This document shows, in pieces, positions 33,429 through 42,881 of a stretch of 64,000 nucleotides of DNA (positions within the stretch are counted from its first letter, which is position 1; each line of letters opens with the position of its first letter). A program made the translations under genes and the position numbers. Below the pieces are notes generated by a model. That model was not told where the DNA came from and ran no database searches. It saw only the letters and a program-made list of their open reading frames with translations. The DNA comes from Jiulongibacter sp024742395 (lineage in GTDB: Bacteria > Bacteroidota > Bacteroidia > Cytophagales > Spirosomataceae): contig OZ252236.1 in NCBI GenBank assembly GCA_965249455.1, forward strand, positions 1,550,001 to 1,614,000. The letters are read 5' to 3'.

Positions 33429-34238
33429 ATGCAACAAATAATTAAATGCAAGCTTATTTGCTCAATCTTTAGCTTGTTAAGCTTATCTTCTTGTGTTAAT
33501 ACGGAGAAATTTGTGTATTTCCAAGGCGGGAATTCGGCATCATATCCAAGCTACTTTGAAACCCCTGAACCGAAAGTCTCTAAAATTCAAGAGGATGATA
33601 TTCTCGCCATAACTGTTGCTACGCTGAACGAGGAAGCCAATCTTATATTAAATTTTCAGAATATTAATTTCCTTCAGATGTCAACATTTCCTGGGCAAAG
33701 TGGAGGGTCAATGGGGTCGAGGCAGCCTTTAGGTTATCGCGTTGATTCTACTGGTAGTGTTATCTTACCTTTTGTGGGTAAAGTCTTTGTAAAGGATCTA
33801 ACCCTCATGCAGGCAAGTGATCAGATTCAAACAGCTATGCAAAACTATTTCAAAGATCCAGCAGTAAATGTGAGGTATCTTAATCATAAGTTTTCTGTGT
33901 TAGGAGAAGTGAGTAAGGTTGGTACTTTTAATCTTCTTGATGATCATACAACACTCCCCGAAGCAATTGCCATGGCTGGTGATTTAACGATTTATGGTAA
34001 AAGGGATTCCGTAACAGTAATAAGGAACGTAAACGGCGTTAGAGAAATTGGTAAAGTTAATCTCCTTAATAGAGCAGTTTTTAAAAGTCCATACTATTAT
34101 GTTCAGAACGGAGATGTTATTTATATCGAACCAATAAAGGGGAGGGTAACAAGTACAGAACAACGTGTGCAACTAGTGCCAATATTCACAGGCATTGCTA
34201 CTACAATTGCTGTTTTATTGAACTTGGTATTGAATTGA
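33429..34238 (+). CDS. Polysaccharide export outer-membrane lipoprotein (Wza-like)
   Basis: The 269-residue protein has a lipoprotein signal (LSLSSC), the Poly_export domain (KIQEDDILAITVATLNEEAN, then YRVDSTGSVILPFVGKVFVKDLTLMQAS) and a SLBB-type domain (SVLGEVSKVGTFNLLDDHTTLPEAIAMAG). A C-terminal helix (IFTGIATTIAVLLNLVLN) may span the outer membrane, as in Wza. The product would form the export channel in contact with the Wzc-like protein encoded next. Confidence 0.93.
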   Translation: MQQIIKCKLICSIFSLLSLSSCVNTEKFVYFQGGNSASYPSYFETPEPKVSKIQEDDILAITVATLNEEANLILNFQNINFLQMSTFPGQSGGSMGSRQPLGYRVDSTGSVILPFVGKVFVKDLTLMQASDQIQTAMQNYFKDPAVNVRYLNHKFSVLGEVSKVGTFNLLDDHTTLPEAIAMAGDLTIYGKRDSVTVIRNVNGVREIGKVNLLNRAVFKSPYYYVQNGDVIYIEPIKGRVTSTEQRVQLVPIFTGIATTIAVLLNLVLN

Positions 34239-34400
34239 TTAGTTTCTTGCAGAAGTGTTTAGACATATACTTCTACACTCCGCTTCAGTTCCTAATTCAA
34301 GAACAGGCAAGCTAAGAATAAAAAATAAGCATAGTTAACAAAGGGGATAGAAATGAGCTATATAAGGAAAGGAAGAATCTAGATTGTCTTTAATATTCAT

Positions 34401-36800
34401 ATGAACAACAACGATCTTAATATTTGGCAGGATCAGGAGGACGGTTTTGACCTGCGTAATTTTGTTTTTAAATATATACGTCAATGGCATTGGTTTTTAA
34501 TGTCGCTTTTGATCTGTAGCCTTTGTGCTTGGCTTTATCTACGATACAGTACACCTATTTATGAGGTCTCCGCTACGCTTTTAGTTAAAGATGAGGAAAA
34601 AGGTATTTCGGGTGGAGAAGAAATACTAGAAGAATTAGGTATGTTGGGTGGTTCTAAATTGGTGGAAAATGAGATCGAGGTCTTAAGGTCTAGAACTCTG
34701 ATGGAAAAAGTAGTGGATAAACTTAACCTAACTGTTAGCTATTGGCATGATGGAAGAATAAGAGACACAGAGTTGCATAAAAACAGTCCGGTAAAAGTAA
34801 ATGCAACTGAACTTACCAATTATGCCTATGAAAACCCACTATATATTGAGCCATTGGATAATGCAAGATTTGCCATGTTGGATGAAAGTAAATCTTTGAT
34901 GGGTGAATTTTTGTACAGTGACCGTTTGGATAGTAAATATGGTTCTTTTAGGGTATTTCAGTCAGAGGTTAATGACTCATTGGGTGGGGGATTTTCAAGC
35001 GATAAATATATAAAAGTTCTATTTAAGAAGAAGAATGCTTTGGTGACTAGCTTAATTAAAGGACTTACTGCAGAGTTAGTCAATCAGAAAAGTACTGTAA
35101 TTAAGTTAGGCATAGAACAGGCATTGCCTAATAAAGGAAAGGAAATTCTTGGTAAATTGTTGGATGAGTATGCCTTCGCATCTTTAGAAGATAAGAACAG
35201 GGAGGCAACTAATACTCTTAATTTTATTGAAGATCGATTAAAGCTGATAACTTCTGAATTAGGCGATGTTGAACAGGATGTAGAACAATATCGAAGATCT
35301 GCGGGAGTTACAGATTTGAGTACAGAGGCGACACTTTTCCTTGAAAAGGTGAAAGATAACGATTCAAAACTCAATGAGGTAGATATTCAATTAAAGGTCT
35401 TGGATGGTGTTGAAAGGTATCTTTCTTCTAATCAATATGGGAATGTAAGCCCGGGATCCATGATGGTTAATGATCCAGTTTTAACTTCTTACATTAATCA
35501 ACTCTCAGCTTTAGAATTGGAAAGGGAAGAGCTTTCACGAAGTACGACAATGAATAATCCTTTCTTAAAAACATTAGAAACTCAGCAGGCTAATATTAAA
35601 CAGGCGATTCGTGAAAATATTCGAAATCAGAAAAGCAGTTTACAAGTAACCAGGAGTAGTTTGGATGCACTGAATAGCAGATTGGAGTCTTCAATATCTG
35701 CTATTCCAAGAAAAGAGCGAAAATATGTTGAGATTAAAAGACAAGCGGGTATCAAAGAGAATTTATACTTGCTCCTTCTGGAAAAAAGGGAAGAAACTGC
35801 TTTGTCTTATGCCAGTACGGTAACAGATAGCCGTATTGTAGATATGCCGTATAGCTCCGACGAACCCGTTAAGCCGAAAAGGAAAATTGTGATACTTTTA
35901 GGCATTCTTCTAGGTTTGTTGATACCTGCAGGATACCTGAATGCGAGCGAATTAATGACCTATACCGTACAAACAAGAAAGGAAATCGAAAAAGAAACAG
36001 GTTTGTCTGTTTTTGGTGAAATTGGACTTAAGCCAAAGGAAGAAACAGGTCAAATTTTAGATGGCAATACTCGTTCATTTGTTTCTGAACAATTTCGGAT
36101 GATAAGATCTAATCTTTCATACCTTTTTACAAGCCAAAAGACTTCGCTTGGAAAAGTAATTTTGGTGACTAGTAGTATTTCTGGTGAGGGAAAAAGTTTT
36201 GTTACAGCAAACATTGCTTCTTCCCTTGGACTACTAGGAAAAAGAGTAATAATTATGGGGCTTGATTTAAGAAAGCCAATGATTCATGAATACCTTTCTT
36301 TAAAAAATAAAAGGGGCATTACAAATTATTTCTCAGGGAATGCGGAAGGTAAAGAGTTGATCAATGCGACATATTTGGAGAACGTATACTTAATGCCGGC
36401 AGGGCCAATACCGCCAAATCCTTCAGAGCTGTTGGCTAAACCTGAAATGACTGAATTAATCAATGACTTAAAGAAAACCTTTGATTATATTTTATTAGAT
36501 ACTCCGCCCACTAGCTTAGTTACAGATGCGGTAATACTAGCACCATTATCAGATGTTTGCTTCTATGTCGTACGACAAAATAAGTCTCCTAATGTCCTAT
36601 TACAGAAAGTTAAAGAGATTAAAGAAAAAAAAGTGTTTTCTTCAATGCATGTCCTCTTTAATGCGGTGGATTATTCAAAGACGGCGGATTATGGCTACGG
36701 TTATGGCTATGGCTATGGGTATCAGGAAAGAGAGACTCAAACCCCTTTGATTGCAACTTTATCTAAACTGAAATTTTGGGAAAAGTCACCAAAGGACTGA
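34401..36800 (+). CDS. Wzc-like polysaccharide co-polymerase / tyrosine autokinase
   Basis: The 799-residue protein combines a Wzz domain (first helix about 31-50), a long periplasmic coiled-coil and GNVR region (about 250-470), a second helix (about 495-512) and a cytosolic BY-kinase domain. Kinase motifs are Walker A SSISGEGKS (about 590), Walker A' GLDLRKP, and Walker B YILLDTPP (about 696). The C-terminus has a tyrosine cluster, DYGYGYGYGYGYQERE (about 764-779), the autophosphorylation tail. It controls chain length and export together with Wza. The CpsB-type phosphatase at 53179-53955 is the likely antagonist. Confidence 0.95.
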   Translation: MNNNDLNIWQDQEDGFDLRNFVFKYIRQWHWFLMSLLICSLCAWLYLRYSTPIYEVSATLLVKDEEKGISGGEEILEELGMLGGSKLVENEIEVLRSRTLMEKVVDKLNLTVSYWHDGRIRDTELHKNSPVKVNATELTNYAYENPLYIEPLDNARFAMLDESKSLMGEFLYSDRLDSKYGSFRVFQSEVNDSLGGGFSSDKYIKVLFKKKNALVTSLIKGLTAELVNQKSTVIKLGIEQALPNKGKEILGKLLDEYAFASLEDKNREATNTLNFIEDRLKLITSELGDVEQDVEQYRRSAGVTDLSTEATLFLEKVKDNDSKLNEVDIQLKVLDGVERYLSSNQYGNVSPGSMMVNDPVLTSYINQLSALELEREELSRSTTMNNPFLKTLETQQANIKQAIRENIRNQKSSLQVTRSSLDALNSRLESSISAIPRKERKYVEIKRQAGIKENLYLLLLEKREETALSYASTVTDSRIVDMPYSSDEPVKPKRKIVILLGILLGLLIPAGYLNASELMTYTVQTRKEIEKETGLSVFGEIGLKPKEETGQILDGNTRSFVSEQFRMIRSNLSYLFTSQKTSLGKVILVTSSISGEGKSFVTANIASSLGLLGKRVIIMGLDLRKPMIHEYLSLKNKRGITNYFSGNAEGKELINATYLENVYLMPAGPIPPNPSELLAKPEMTELINDLKKTFDYILLDTPPTSLVTDAVILAPLSDVCFYVVRQNKSPNVLLQKVKEIKEKKVFSSMHVLFNAVDYSKTADYGYGYGYGYGYQERETQTPLIATLSKLKFWEKSPKD

Positions 36801-36819
36801 CAATTAACACTTACAAGGG

Positions 36820-38358
36820 TTGAGTAACGCAAAAAGGGTAGTTAATAATACAGTTTTCCTCTATGCCAAATTGGCTTTATCGGCTGTAGGAACCTTGTAT
36901 GCTACAAGAGTTCTACTTTCGAATCTTGGAATTGCTGATTTTGGCATATATAATCTAATAGCAGGGGTTGTACTTATGCTTGCATTTATAAATGGTGCAA
37001 TGACTATCACTACACAAAGGTATTTGTCTTTTCATATGGCAGGCTCCGATTTATCGATCCTCAAAAAGATTTTCAACTCTAGTGTCAGTATACATTTCCT
37101 TATTAGTGTAGTTTTGATCGTTATTCTGGAGGTCCTTAGAATAATCCTTTTCAACGGGTTCTTGAATATACCCGAGGATAAGATTAACGAAGCCCTATGG
37201 TGTTTTCATTTGATGGTAGTGAGCACCTTTTTTACTGTGAATGCAGTACCGTATGATTCATTGATAAACGCCAAAGAAGACCTTATTTTTGATTCAGTGC
37301 TTGGATTTTTTGAGACACTTCTAAAACTTGGAGCAGCATTAGCTGTCAGCTATTTTCAAAGTGATAGATTAATAGCATACAGTGTATTCATTGTCTCAAT
37401 TACTGTGTTGATTCGCTTACTCAAAACGTTGTGGTGTAAGTTTAAATATGAAGAGGCAGGGATATCTTTGAGCGAAGTGCGAGAATTATATAAGTTTAAA
37501 GAAATGTTATCTTATGCGAGCTGGAATTTATTTGGTTCTCTTTGCTATGTAGCATCTAGTCAGGGTGTTGCAGTTGTGCTGAATAGATTTCTTGGGGTTA
37601 ATATTAATGGGACATACGCCATATCTCAACAAATGAATGCTCAGTTGAGATCTTTCTCAGTAATTATCAATAAAGCATTAAACCCTCAAATTATGAAGAG
37701 TGAGGGGGCGGGAGATAGGAGTAGGATGATTCGCTTGGCACTTTTGTCAAGTAAAAGTTCCTCTTTTTTATTATTGTATATTGTAGTTCCGCTGATTCTG
37801 GAAATGGACAATGTGCTTGCTCTTTGGTTAGGTAATGTACCGGAAGAGGCAAAGATTTTTTGTTCTATTATTCTAATTAATGCTGTAATTAATCAGTTAT
37901 CCGTTGGACTCAAATCAGCAGTTCAGGCGACAGGAAAAATAAAACTTTATCAAACAGTGGTTGGGTCAATTATTATTTTAATTGTTCCAATTACTTACTA
38001 TTTACTTTCAATTGGAAGTCCTATTTTATACGTCCTTTTGGCATCCACAGCAATGGAAATCATGTCATTATTTTTAAGATTGATGATTTGTCGGAATGTC
38101 ATTGGTCTGCGTCTGAAAAGATTCGGGATGGATGTTATGTTTCGTTTTTTAACGGTTGGCTTGATTACGGTGGTTTCTAGTATACTGATCAATGTTCTAA
38201 TGGAGCCATCCAATATTCGAATATTGGTTAGCTTCTGTATGAACGCTTTAGTATTGTCAATTGCGATATTTATTTTCGGTATGGCCCCTGAAGAAAAAGA
38301 CGTGCTTGTTAAAATAATAATGGGCAAGTTTTTTAAAAAGAAAGGATTAATTACATGA
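36820..38358 (+). CDS. Wzx-like polysaccharide flippase
   Basis: The 512-residue protein has about 12-14 hydrophobic helices and the N-terminal signature VVNNTVFLYAKLALSAVGTLYATRVLLSNLGIADFGIYNLIAG of the MOP/Wzx exporters. It moves the lipid-linked repeat unit across the inner membrane. The start codon must be TTG (36820): an in-frame TAA lies at 36805-36807 and the first ATG is about 70 residues inside the conserved N-terminus. It lies 19 bp after the Wzc gene; the next gene overlaps its end by 4 bp. Confidence 0.9.
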   Translation: MSNAKRVVNNTVFLYAKLALSAVGTLYATRVLLSNLGIADFGIYNLIAGVVLMLAFINGAMTITTQRYLSFHMAGSDLSILKKIFNSSVSIHFLISVVLIVILEVLRIILFNGFLNIPEDKINEALWCFHLMVVSTFFTVNAVPYDSLINAKEDLIFDSVLGFFETLLKLGAALAVSYFQSDRLIAYSVFIVSITVLIRLLKTLWCKFKYEEAGISLSEVRELYKFKEMLSYASWNLFGSLCYVASSQGVAVVLNRFLGVNINGTYAISQQMNAQLRSFSVIINKALNPQIMKSEGAGDRSRMIRLALLSSKSSSFLLLYIVVPLILEMDNVLALWLGNVPEEAKIFCSIILINAVINQLSVGLKSAVQATGKIKLYQTVVGSIIILIVPITYYLLSIGSPILYVLLASTAMEIMSLFLRLMICRNVIGLRLKRFGMDVMFRFLTVGLITVVSSILINVLMEPSNIRILVSFCMNALVLSIAIFIFGMAPEEKDVLVKIIMGKFFKKKGLIT

Positions 38359-39341
38359 ATAGCTTAAGAAAACTACTTATAAAGAAGGTAATTGTTTACC
38401 TCAGAGTCTTGCGGATTTATTATTACGATATGCGAAGGTTTTATCGCTACTCAAATGTGCAGCAAGATTTTACAAATGAAGACGCATTTAAAGGTAGATT
38501 GACCATTCTATATCATGTTATAGAAAAAGGACTTACTATGCCAGAAACAAGAATGGGTTTTGGCCAGCCTGTAGTTGAAGATTTGCTGGGATTATTGCAG
38601 AGGTATGAAGATTTGGGATACAATAAGACAGCCTTAGAGTTCAAACACAGCATTGGGGTATTGAATGAGTATTTCAATTTTCATGAAGAAAGTAACTTTG
38701 AACTGCCTGAGGTATTGGTTATAAAACACAAGGCTTTTGTAAACCGCATTGGTTTGGCTGAAGGTACTCGGCAATTAAAATATACCAGAGAGGAGTTTTT
38801 TAAATTCAAGAATTCTTCTTTTGAGACGTTTTCTCAATCTCGATACTCATCTAGAAATTACATAGACAAGGAAATTTCATTGGATGTGATTGAGAATTGC
38901 ATCAAGTTGGCCTTAAAGTCTCCAACCTCATGTAACAGGCAACTGAATCGAATTTATGTGGTGAGGGGTACTGAAATGAAAAAGAAAGTACTCCAATTGC
39001 AATACGGTAATAGAGGGTTTGGGCATTTGGCGAATACTATATTGGTACTTTCAGCTAATATTTCCTACTTCCAAGGAGTAAATGACAGAAACGAATCATA
39101 TATAAATACTGGTATGTTTGCCATGTCTTTGTTGAATGCATTTCATCACTATGAGATAGGAGCTTGTCCTTTGAATTGGAGTGTGGACCATAAAAGAGAT
39201 GAGGCTATGCGTGCACTTCTCGGGGTTCCGGATAACGAAAGAATTGGCTTGGTGGTGTCTTGCGGCTATGTGCCCGAGTTGTTCGAGATAGCCTCTTCAC
39301 CAAGATTGGAAGTACAAGATGTAGCAAAAATATTTAATTAA
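38355..39341 (+). CDS. Nitroreductase-family protein of the polysaccharide locus
   Basis: The protein has 328 residues. The N-terminal 150 residues are helical and lack a recognised motif; the C-terminal part is a nitroreductase-like flavin domain: RYSSRNYIDKEISLDVIENCIKLALKSPTSCNRQLNRIYVV, FGHLANTILVL, and GACPLNWSVDHKRDEAMRALLGVPDNERIGLVVSCGYVPE. Proteins with this arrangement accompany pyruvyl-transferase genes in capsule loci; their substrate is unknown. It abuts the pyruvyl-transferase gene with no gap, which supports a joint step such as redox modification of a sugar or its donor. Confidence 0.85.
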   Translation: MNSLRKLLIKKVIVYLRVLRIYYYDMRRFYRYSNVQQDFTNEDAFKGRLTILYHVIEKGLTMPETRMGFGQPVVEDLLGLLQRYEDLGYNKTALEFKHSIGVLNEYFNFHEESNFELPEVLVIKHKAFVNRIGLAEGTRQLKYTREEFFKFKNSSFETFSQSRYSSRNYIDKEISLDVIENCIKLALKSPTSCNRQLNRIYVVRGTEMKKKVLQLQYGNRGFGHLANTILVLSANISYFQGVNDRNESYINTGMFAMSLLNAFHHYEIGACPLNWSVDHKRDEAMRALLGVPDNERIGLVVSCGYVPELFEIASSPRLEVQDVAKIFN

Positions 39342-40457
39342 ATGAAGATCGGAATCGTCACATTTCATAATGTTTACAACTATGGTGGTATGCTGCAAGC
39401 TTATGCCCTAAGTAAATATTTGAATAAATCAGGCACGTACACAGCAGAGTGTATTGATTATAGACAGCCTGCATTGACCGAAAAGTATACACATAAATTG
39501 TATGATAACAAAAAATCGTTAACTGAGAATATAAAGCATTTCGTGTCCTACTATATCCTTCGGCGTAACTATCAAAAGGAACAGAAGTTTGACCAGTTTT
39601 TAAAACAGAATATAAAACTGTCGGATAGGGTATACAATATTGAAGATTTGCAATCTCTGGCCGACGAGTATAAGGTTTTAGTCAGCGGAAGTGATCAATT
39701 ATGGAACCCCGAATTTACTGGTGGTGATTTGGATCAAGTTTTTTTCCTTGACGTCAAGTTCTCTGGATTGAAATTGGCTTATGCGTCTAGTGCTGGGGCA
39801 TATCAGTTCAATGAGAGAGAATCTTTGAAATTAAAGAAGTACTTTTCTGGATATGATAGGATAGCAGTTCGGGAAGAATACCTACGGGACCAATTGCAAT
39901 CAATTCAAGAGGATATTCAAGTGGGCTTAGATCCTACACTTCTTTTAAATAAAATGGAATGGAATGAGATAGCTAGGGATATTCAAGAGGATTGTCCTTC
40001 TGAATTCATCTTGCTCTACACATTTAATAATGATCAGCGAACTTTAGCCATTGCTGATCGAGTGCGTGAAGTTTTGGGCCTGCCTATAGTATCACTGTTT
40101 AGAGTGAAAACAAGTGTTAATATAGATTACACGTTTGATAATCTTGGGCCTGAAGAGTTTTTAGGTTTATTGAATAAAGCCAGTTTTGTAGTATCCAACT
40201 CCTTTCATGGTACTGCTTTTGCGGTGAACTTCAATAAGGACTTTTTTAGTGTATACAAGAAGTCAAATCCCTATAGAGTAATGAATTTATTGGATAGGGT
40301 AGGTTTAAGAGACAGGTTGGTGGATGATGTGAACAGTCTTCCAGAATCAATTAAATGGAAAATGGATTTTAAAAATCCCAATTCAATGTTAAGTGTTTTG
40401 AGAAAAGAAGCCGAGAAATTCTTGAACCTAGAGAATGAGGTCACAGTCGAAAAATAA
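39342..40457 (+). CDS. Polysaccharide pyruvyl transferase family protein 1
   Basis: The 371-residue protein starts MKIGIVTFHNVYNYGGMLQAYALSKYL, the typical pyruvyl-transferase N-terminus, with YKVLVSGSDQLWNPEF, LAYASSAGAY, RIAVREEYLRDQL and FVVSNSFHGTAFAVNF further on. The family adds pyruvate ketals to sugars using phosphoenolpyruvate, giving the polymer a negative charge. Some members with this GSDQLWNP motif transfer other groups, so the exact reaction is open. It is directly coupled to the nitroreductase-like gene and overlaps the next gene by 23 bp. Confidence 0.9.
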   Translation: MKIGIVTFHNVYNYGGMLQAYALSKYLNKSGTYTAECIDYRQPALTEKYTHKLYDNKKSLTENIKHFVSYYILRRNYQKEQKFDQFLKQNIKLSDRVYNIEDLQSLADEYKVLVSGSDQLWNPEFTGGDLDQVFFLDVKFSGLKLAYASSAGAYQFNERESLKLKKYFSGYDRIAVREEYLRDQLQSIQEDIQVGLDPTLLLNKMEWNEIARDIQEDCPSEFILLYTFNNDQRTLAIADRVREVLGLPIVSLFRVKTSVNIDYTFDNLGPEEFLGLLNKASFVVSNSFHGTAFAVNFNKDFFSVYKKSNPYRVMNLLDRVGLRDRLVDDVNSLPESIKWKMDFKNPNSMLSVLRKEAEKFLNLENEVTVEK

Positions 40458-41721
40458 TAAAATAAGTCGAGAAGGTGTATTTGTTTTACTATTTTGTCTT
40501 CTCTACGTAAGGCTGTTTAGACCATTGGGTTTTACAGACATGATGTGGAAAATAGTGTACTATCCTGTGCTTATCGGTGTATTTTTTATTGTTTCAAAAG
40601 CTTTATTAAGAACTAGATTTAATGATGTATTCTCCTCTACTATTAGATATATTTTTTTCTGTGTATTAGTTTCTGGTATTATTTGCACAGGAACATGGGG
40701 GCAAAATATTCTTTTTACACTGATTTCTTCAATACCTTTTTTTTCATTCATTATCTACTTCTATTTTCTAGAAAAGAATATGAGCTTAGGAGAAATTGAA
40801 AAAGTAATTTGGTGGTTTACGATTGTATTTTTATTGTGTTTCTACTTAGCCTTAGCAGTTGCCCCGGTACGTCTTTTTATGGGATACGGAGAGTTGGGTA
40901 AGGAAATTGATACGGAAAGAGGCCTCTCTAGAATACGTCTTACGCTAATTGGTGGTGGGCCCTTATTTATAGCGTATTTCTTAGCAATTGGTAAATTGAA
41001 GAAAAGTAAAAATGTCAAAAAATGGTTTGCTCTTGTAGTTTTATTTTTTGTCACAATTGTACTTCAGCTTGGCCGGCAAGCGATCCTCTTAAGTTTGTTG
41101 CTAGGTGTGCTATTTTATATGAAAGAAATGTCCTTCTTTAAAAAAGTAGGTGTTATTGGCCTGATTTGTGGCTCGGCCCTTTTGGTTCCCATTTTGGCAC
41201 CTACTATCATTGAGGGTTTACAAGGAAGAACTAACCAAGAAATAGAAGCCCAACAAGAGGGAGAAGATAATGTTCGAATAGCCGCTTACAAGTTCTATTT
41301 TACTGAGGTTTCACGTAATGTGTTAAATGATGTTTTCGGTAACGGAATGTTTACGCTGGGTAAATCAAAGTATGGACACTTTATTGATTATTATGGACGG
41401 AGTAGGGGGTTGATACCAAATGATGTGGGCTATGCATCGATATTTTTATATTTTGGGTTCTTTGGACTTTTGATTTTTCTCTCAATTTTATGGTTGGTGC
41501 TTTGGACCAGCGTCCCACCAGAGTACGAGTATGCCAAATTTTACGTGTATTTCCTTTTTTTAGGCAATGTGGCAGGTTCTACTTTGCTGGGAACAATACC
41601 CACCTTCTGTATGGCATTGTATATAATTAGTTTGGGAAAGAGAAAGTTGCAGTATATGAAAAGATTAGCCGCCCCCCCAAAAAACATTTATGGTTCTTCG
41701 GAAGGCAGTCTTGCAATCTAA
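40435..41721 (+). CDS. Wzy-like polysaccharide polymerase
   Basis: The 428-residue protein has about ten to twelve hydrophobic helices and a large periplasmic loop (about 245-310) of the Wzy type, containing LQGRTNQEIEAQQEGEDNVRIAAYKFYF and FGNGMFTLGKSKYGHF. Sequence in this class is poorly conserved; the call rests on topology, size and place in the locus. It would join repeat units in the periplasm. Confidence 0.8.
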   Translation: MRSQSKNNKISREGVFVLLFCLLYVRLFRPLGFTDMMWKIVYYPVLIGVFFIVSKALLRTRFNDVFSSTIRYIFFCVLVSGIICTGTWGQNILFTLISSIPFFSFIIYFYFLEKNMSLGEIEKVIWWFTIVFLLCFYLALAVAPVRLFMGYGELGKEIDTERGLSRIRLTLIGGGPLFIAYFLAIGKLKKSKNVKKWFALVVLFFVTIVLQLGRQAILLSLLLGVLFYMKEMSFFKKVGVIGLICGSALLVPILAPTIIEGLQGRTNQEIEAQQEGEDNVRIAAYKFYFTEVSRNVLNDVFGNGMFTLGKSKYGHFIDYYGRSRGLIPNDVGYASIFLYFGFFGLLIFLSILWLVLWTSVPPEYEYAKFYVYFLFLGNVAGSTLLGTIPTFCMALYIISLGKRKLQYMKRLAAPPKNIYGSSEGSLAI

Positions 41722-41747
41722 TTCAATTTCTGATAGCTTAATTTAAG

Positions 41748-42881
41748 ATGAAAACAAGCCGGGTCATACATATTGTGCACGATTTTCTTTTTGGAGGGGT
41801 AGAAAGCTTTTTGTTTTATATCGTGCAGGCCCAAAAACAAAACCCCGATTTGGAAGTGGCCATACTCTGTTGTCAAAGCGAAGAATTAGTTGCCAATAAA
41901 AGATTGCTGGACTTGGGTGTAACAATTCACTATGTACAAATCAAGCCTTTTGATTTACGTTGGTCAAATTATACAAGAATATGCGAAATCGTCTCACAAT
42001 ATCATGTGGCACAATTACATATATACAAGCCGGCACTGTTAAAGGTCTTAGCCTCTTCAGGTACCCCGGTATTATTTACAGTGCATACTGCTGGGGCAGT
42101 GAGAAGAGAAGGAAGTTTGTATCAAAAATTGAAAAGTAACTTACAAGTTTGGCAATTGAATAATCATTGTGCCGGTGTTGTAAATAACTCCAAATATTCT
42201 CAAAAATTCTGGATAGATAAAAGGGTAAGTGCTAAAAACAACTTTGTCATTTACAATGGTGTTCGCTTCAATAAAACATTTGATAAGGAGCTGCCTTTTA
42301 ATGCTTTTCCTGTGTTAAGGAACAAGAGAATTATCGGGACGACCTCGAGGTTTATTGGATGGAAGAGGGTTGATTTTTTGATAAATGCCTTTAGCGAGGT
42401 GTTAAAGCAAGAAAAGGATGTGATCTTATTGCTGGCTGGAGATGGTCCCGAAATGACTTCTCTGAAGAAAAGGGCAGAGGACCTAGGAATAGAAGAAAAG
42501 GTTGTTTTTGCGGGCTTTCAGAATCAGGTTACAGCCTTCCAAAATGCAATGGATATTTGTGTTTTCCCATCTGTTTCAGAGCCTTTCGGTCTAGTAGCCA
42601 TAGAGTGCCTTCATTTAGGCAAACCGGTTGTAGTAATGAAAGACGGAGGTGGTCTTGAGGAGTTGATCAGTATGGTGGAACCCGAATTGGTTGTTCAGTC
42701 TCAGAAATTATTGTCTGAGAAGTTATTGGAACTACTGAAAGATAAATCGATAGATAAAGAAGATGCTATTTCGAAAAGAAAGAGCTTCTCAGAAAAGTTT
42801 GATGCACAACATACAGAGAAAGAATATTTTAACTGTTATAAAATACTAATGAAAACTAATGAAGAGAACGTTGTTCTATAA
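41748..42881 (+). CDS. GT4-family glycosyltransferase
   Basis: The 377-residue protein is a GT-B retaining enzyme. The N-terminal domain has VIHIVHDFLFGGVESFLFYIV; the C-terminal Glycos_transf_1 domain has IIGTTSRFIGWKRVDFLINAF, LLLAGDGPEMTSLKKRAEDLGI, and the donor-binding FPSVSEPFGLVAIECLHLGKPVV with its E-x7-E pattern. It adds one sugar of the repeat unit at the cytosolic face. The next gene overlaps it by 23 bp. Confidence 0.93.
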   Translation: MKTSRVIHIVHDFLFGGVESFLFYIVQAQKQNPDLEVAILCCQSEELVANKRLLDLGVTIHYVQIKPFDLRWSNYTRICEIVSQYHVAQLHIYKPALLKVLASSGTPVLFTVHTAGAVRREGSLYQKLKSNLQVWQLNNHCAGVVNNSKYSQKFWIDKRVSAKNNFVIYNGVRFNKTFDKELPFNAFPVLRNKRIIGTTSRFIGWKRVDFLINAFSEVLKQEKDVILLLAGDGPEMTSLKKRAEDLGIEEKVVFAGFQNQVTAFQNAMDICVFPSVSEPFGLVAIECLHLGKPVVVMKDGGGLEELISMVEPELVVQSQKLLSEKLLELLKDKSIDKEDAISKRKSFSEKFDAQHTEKEYFNCYKILMKTNEENVVL

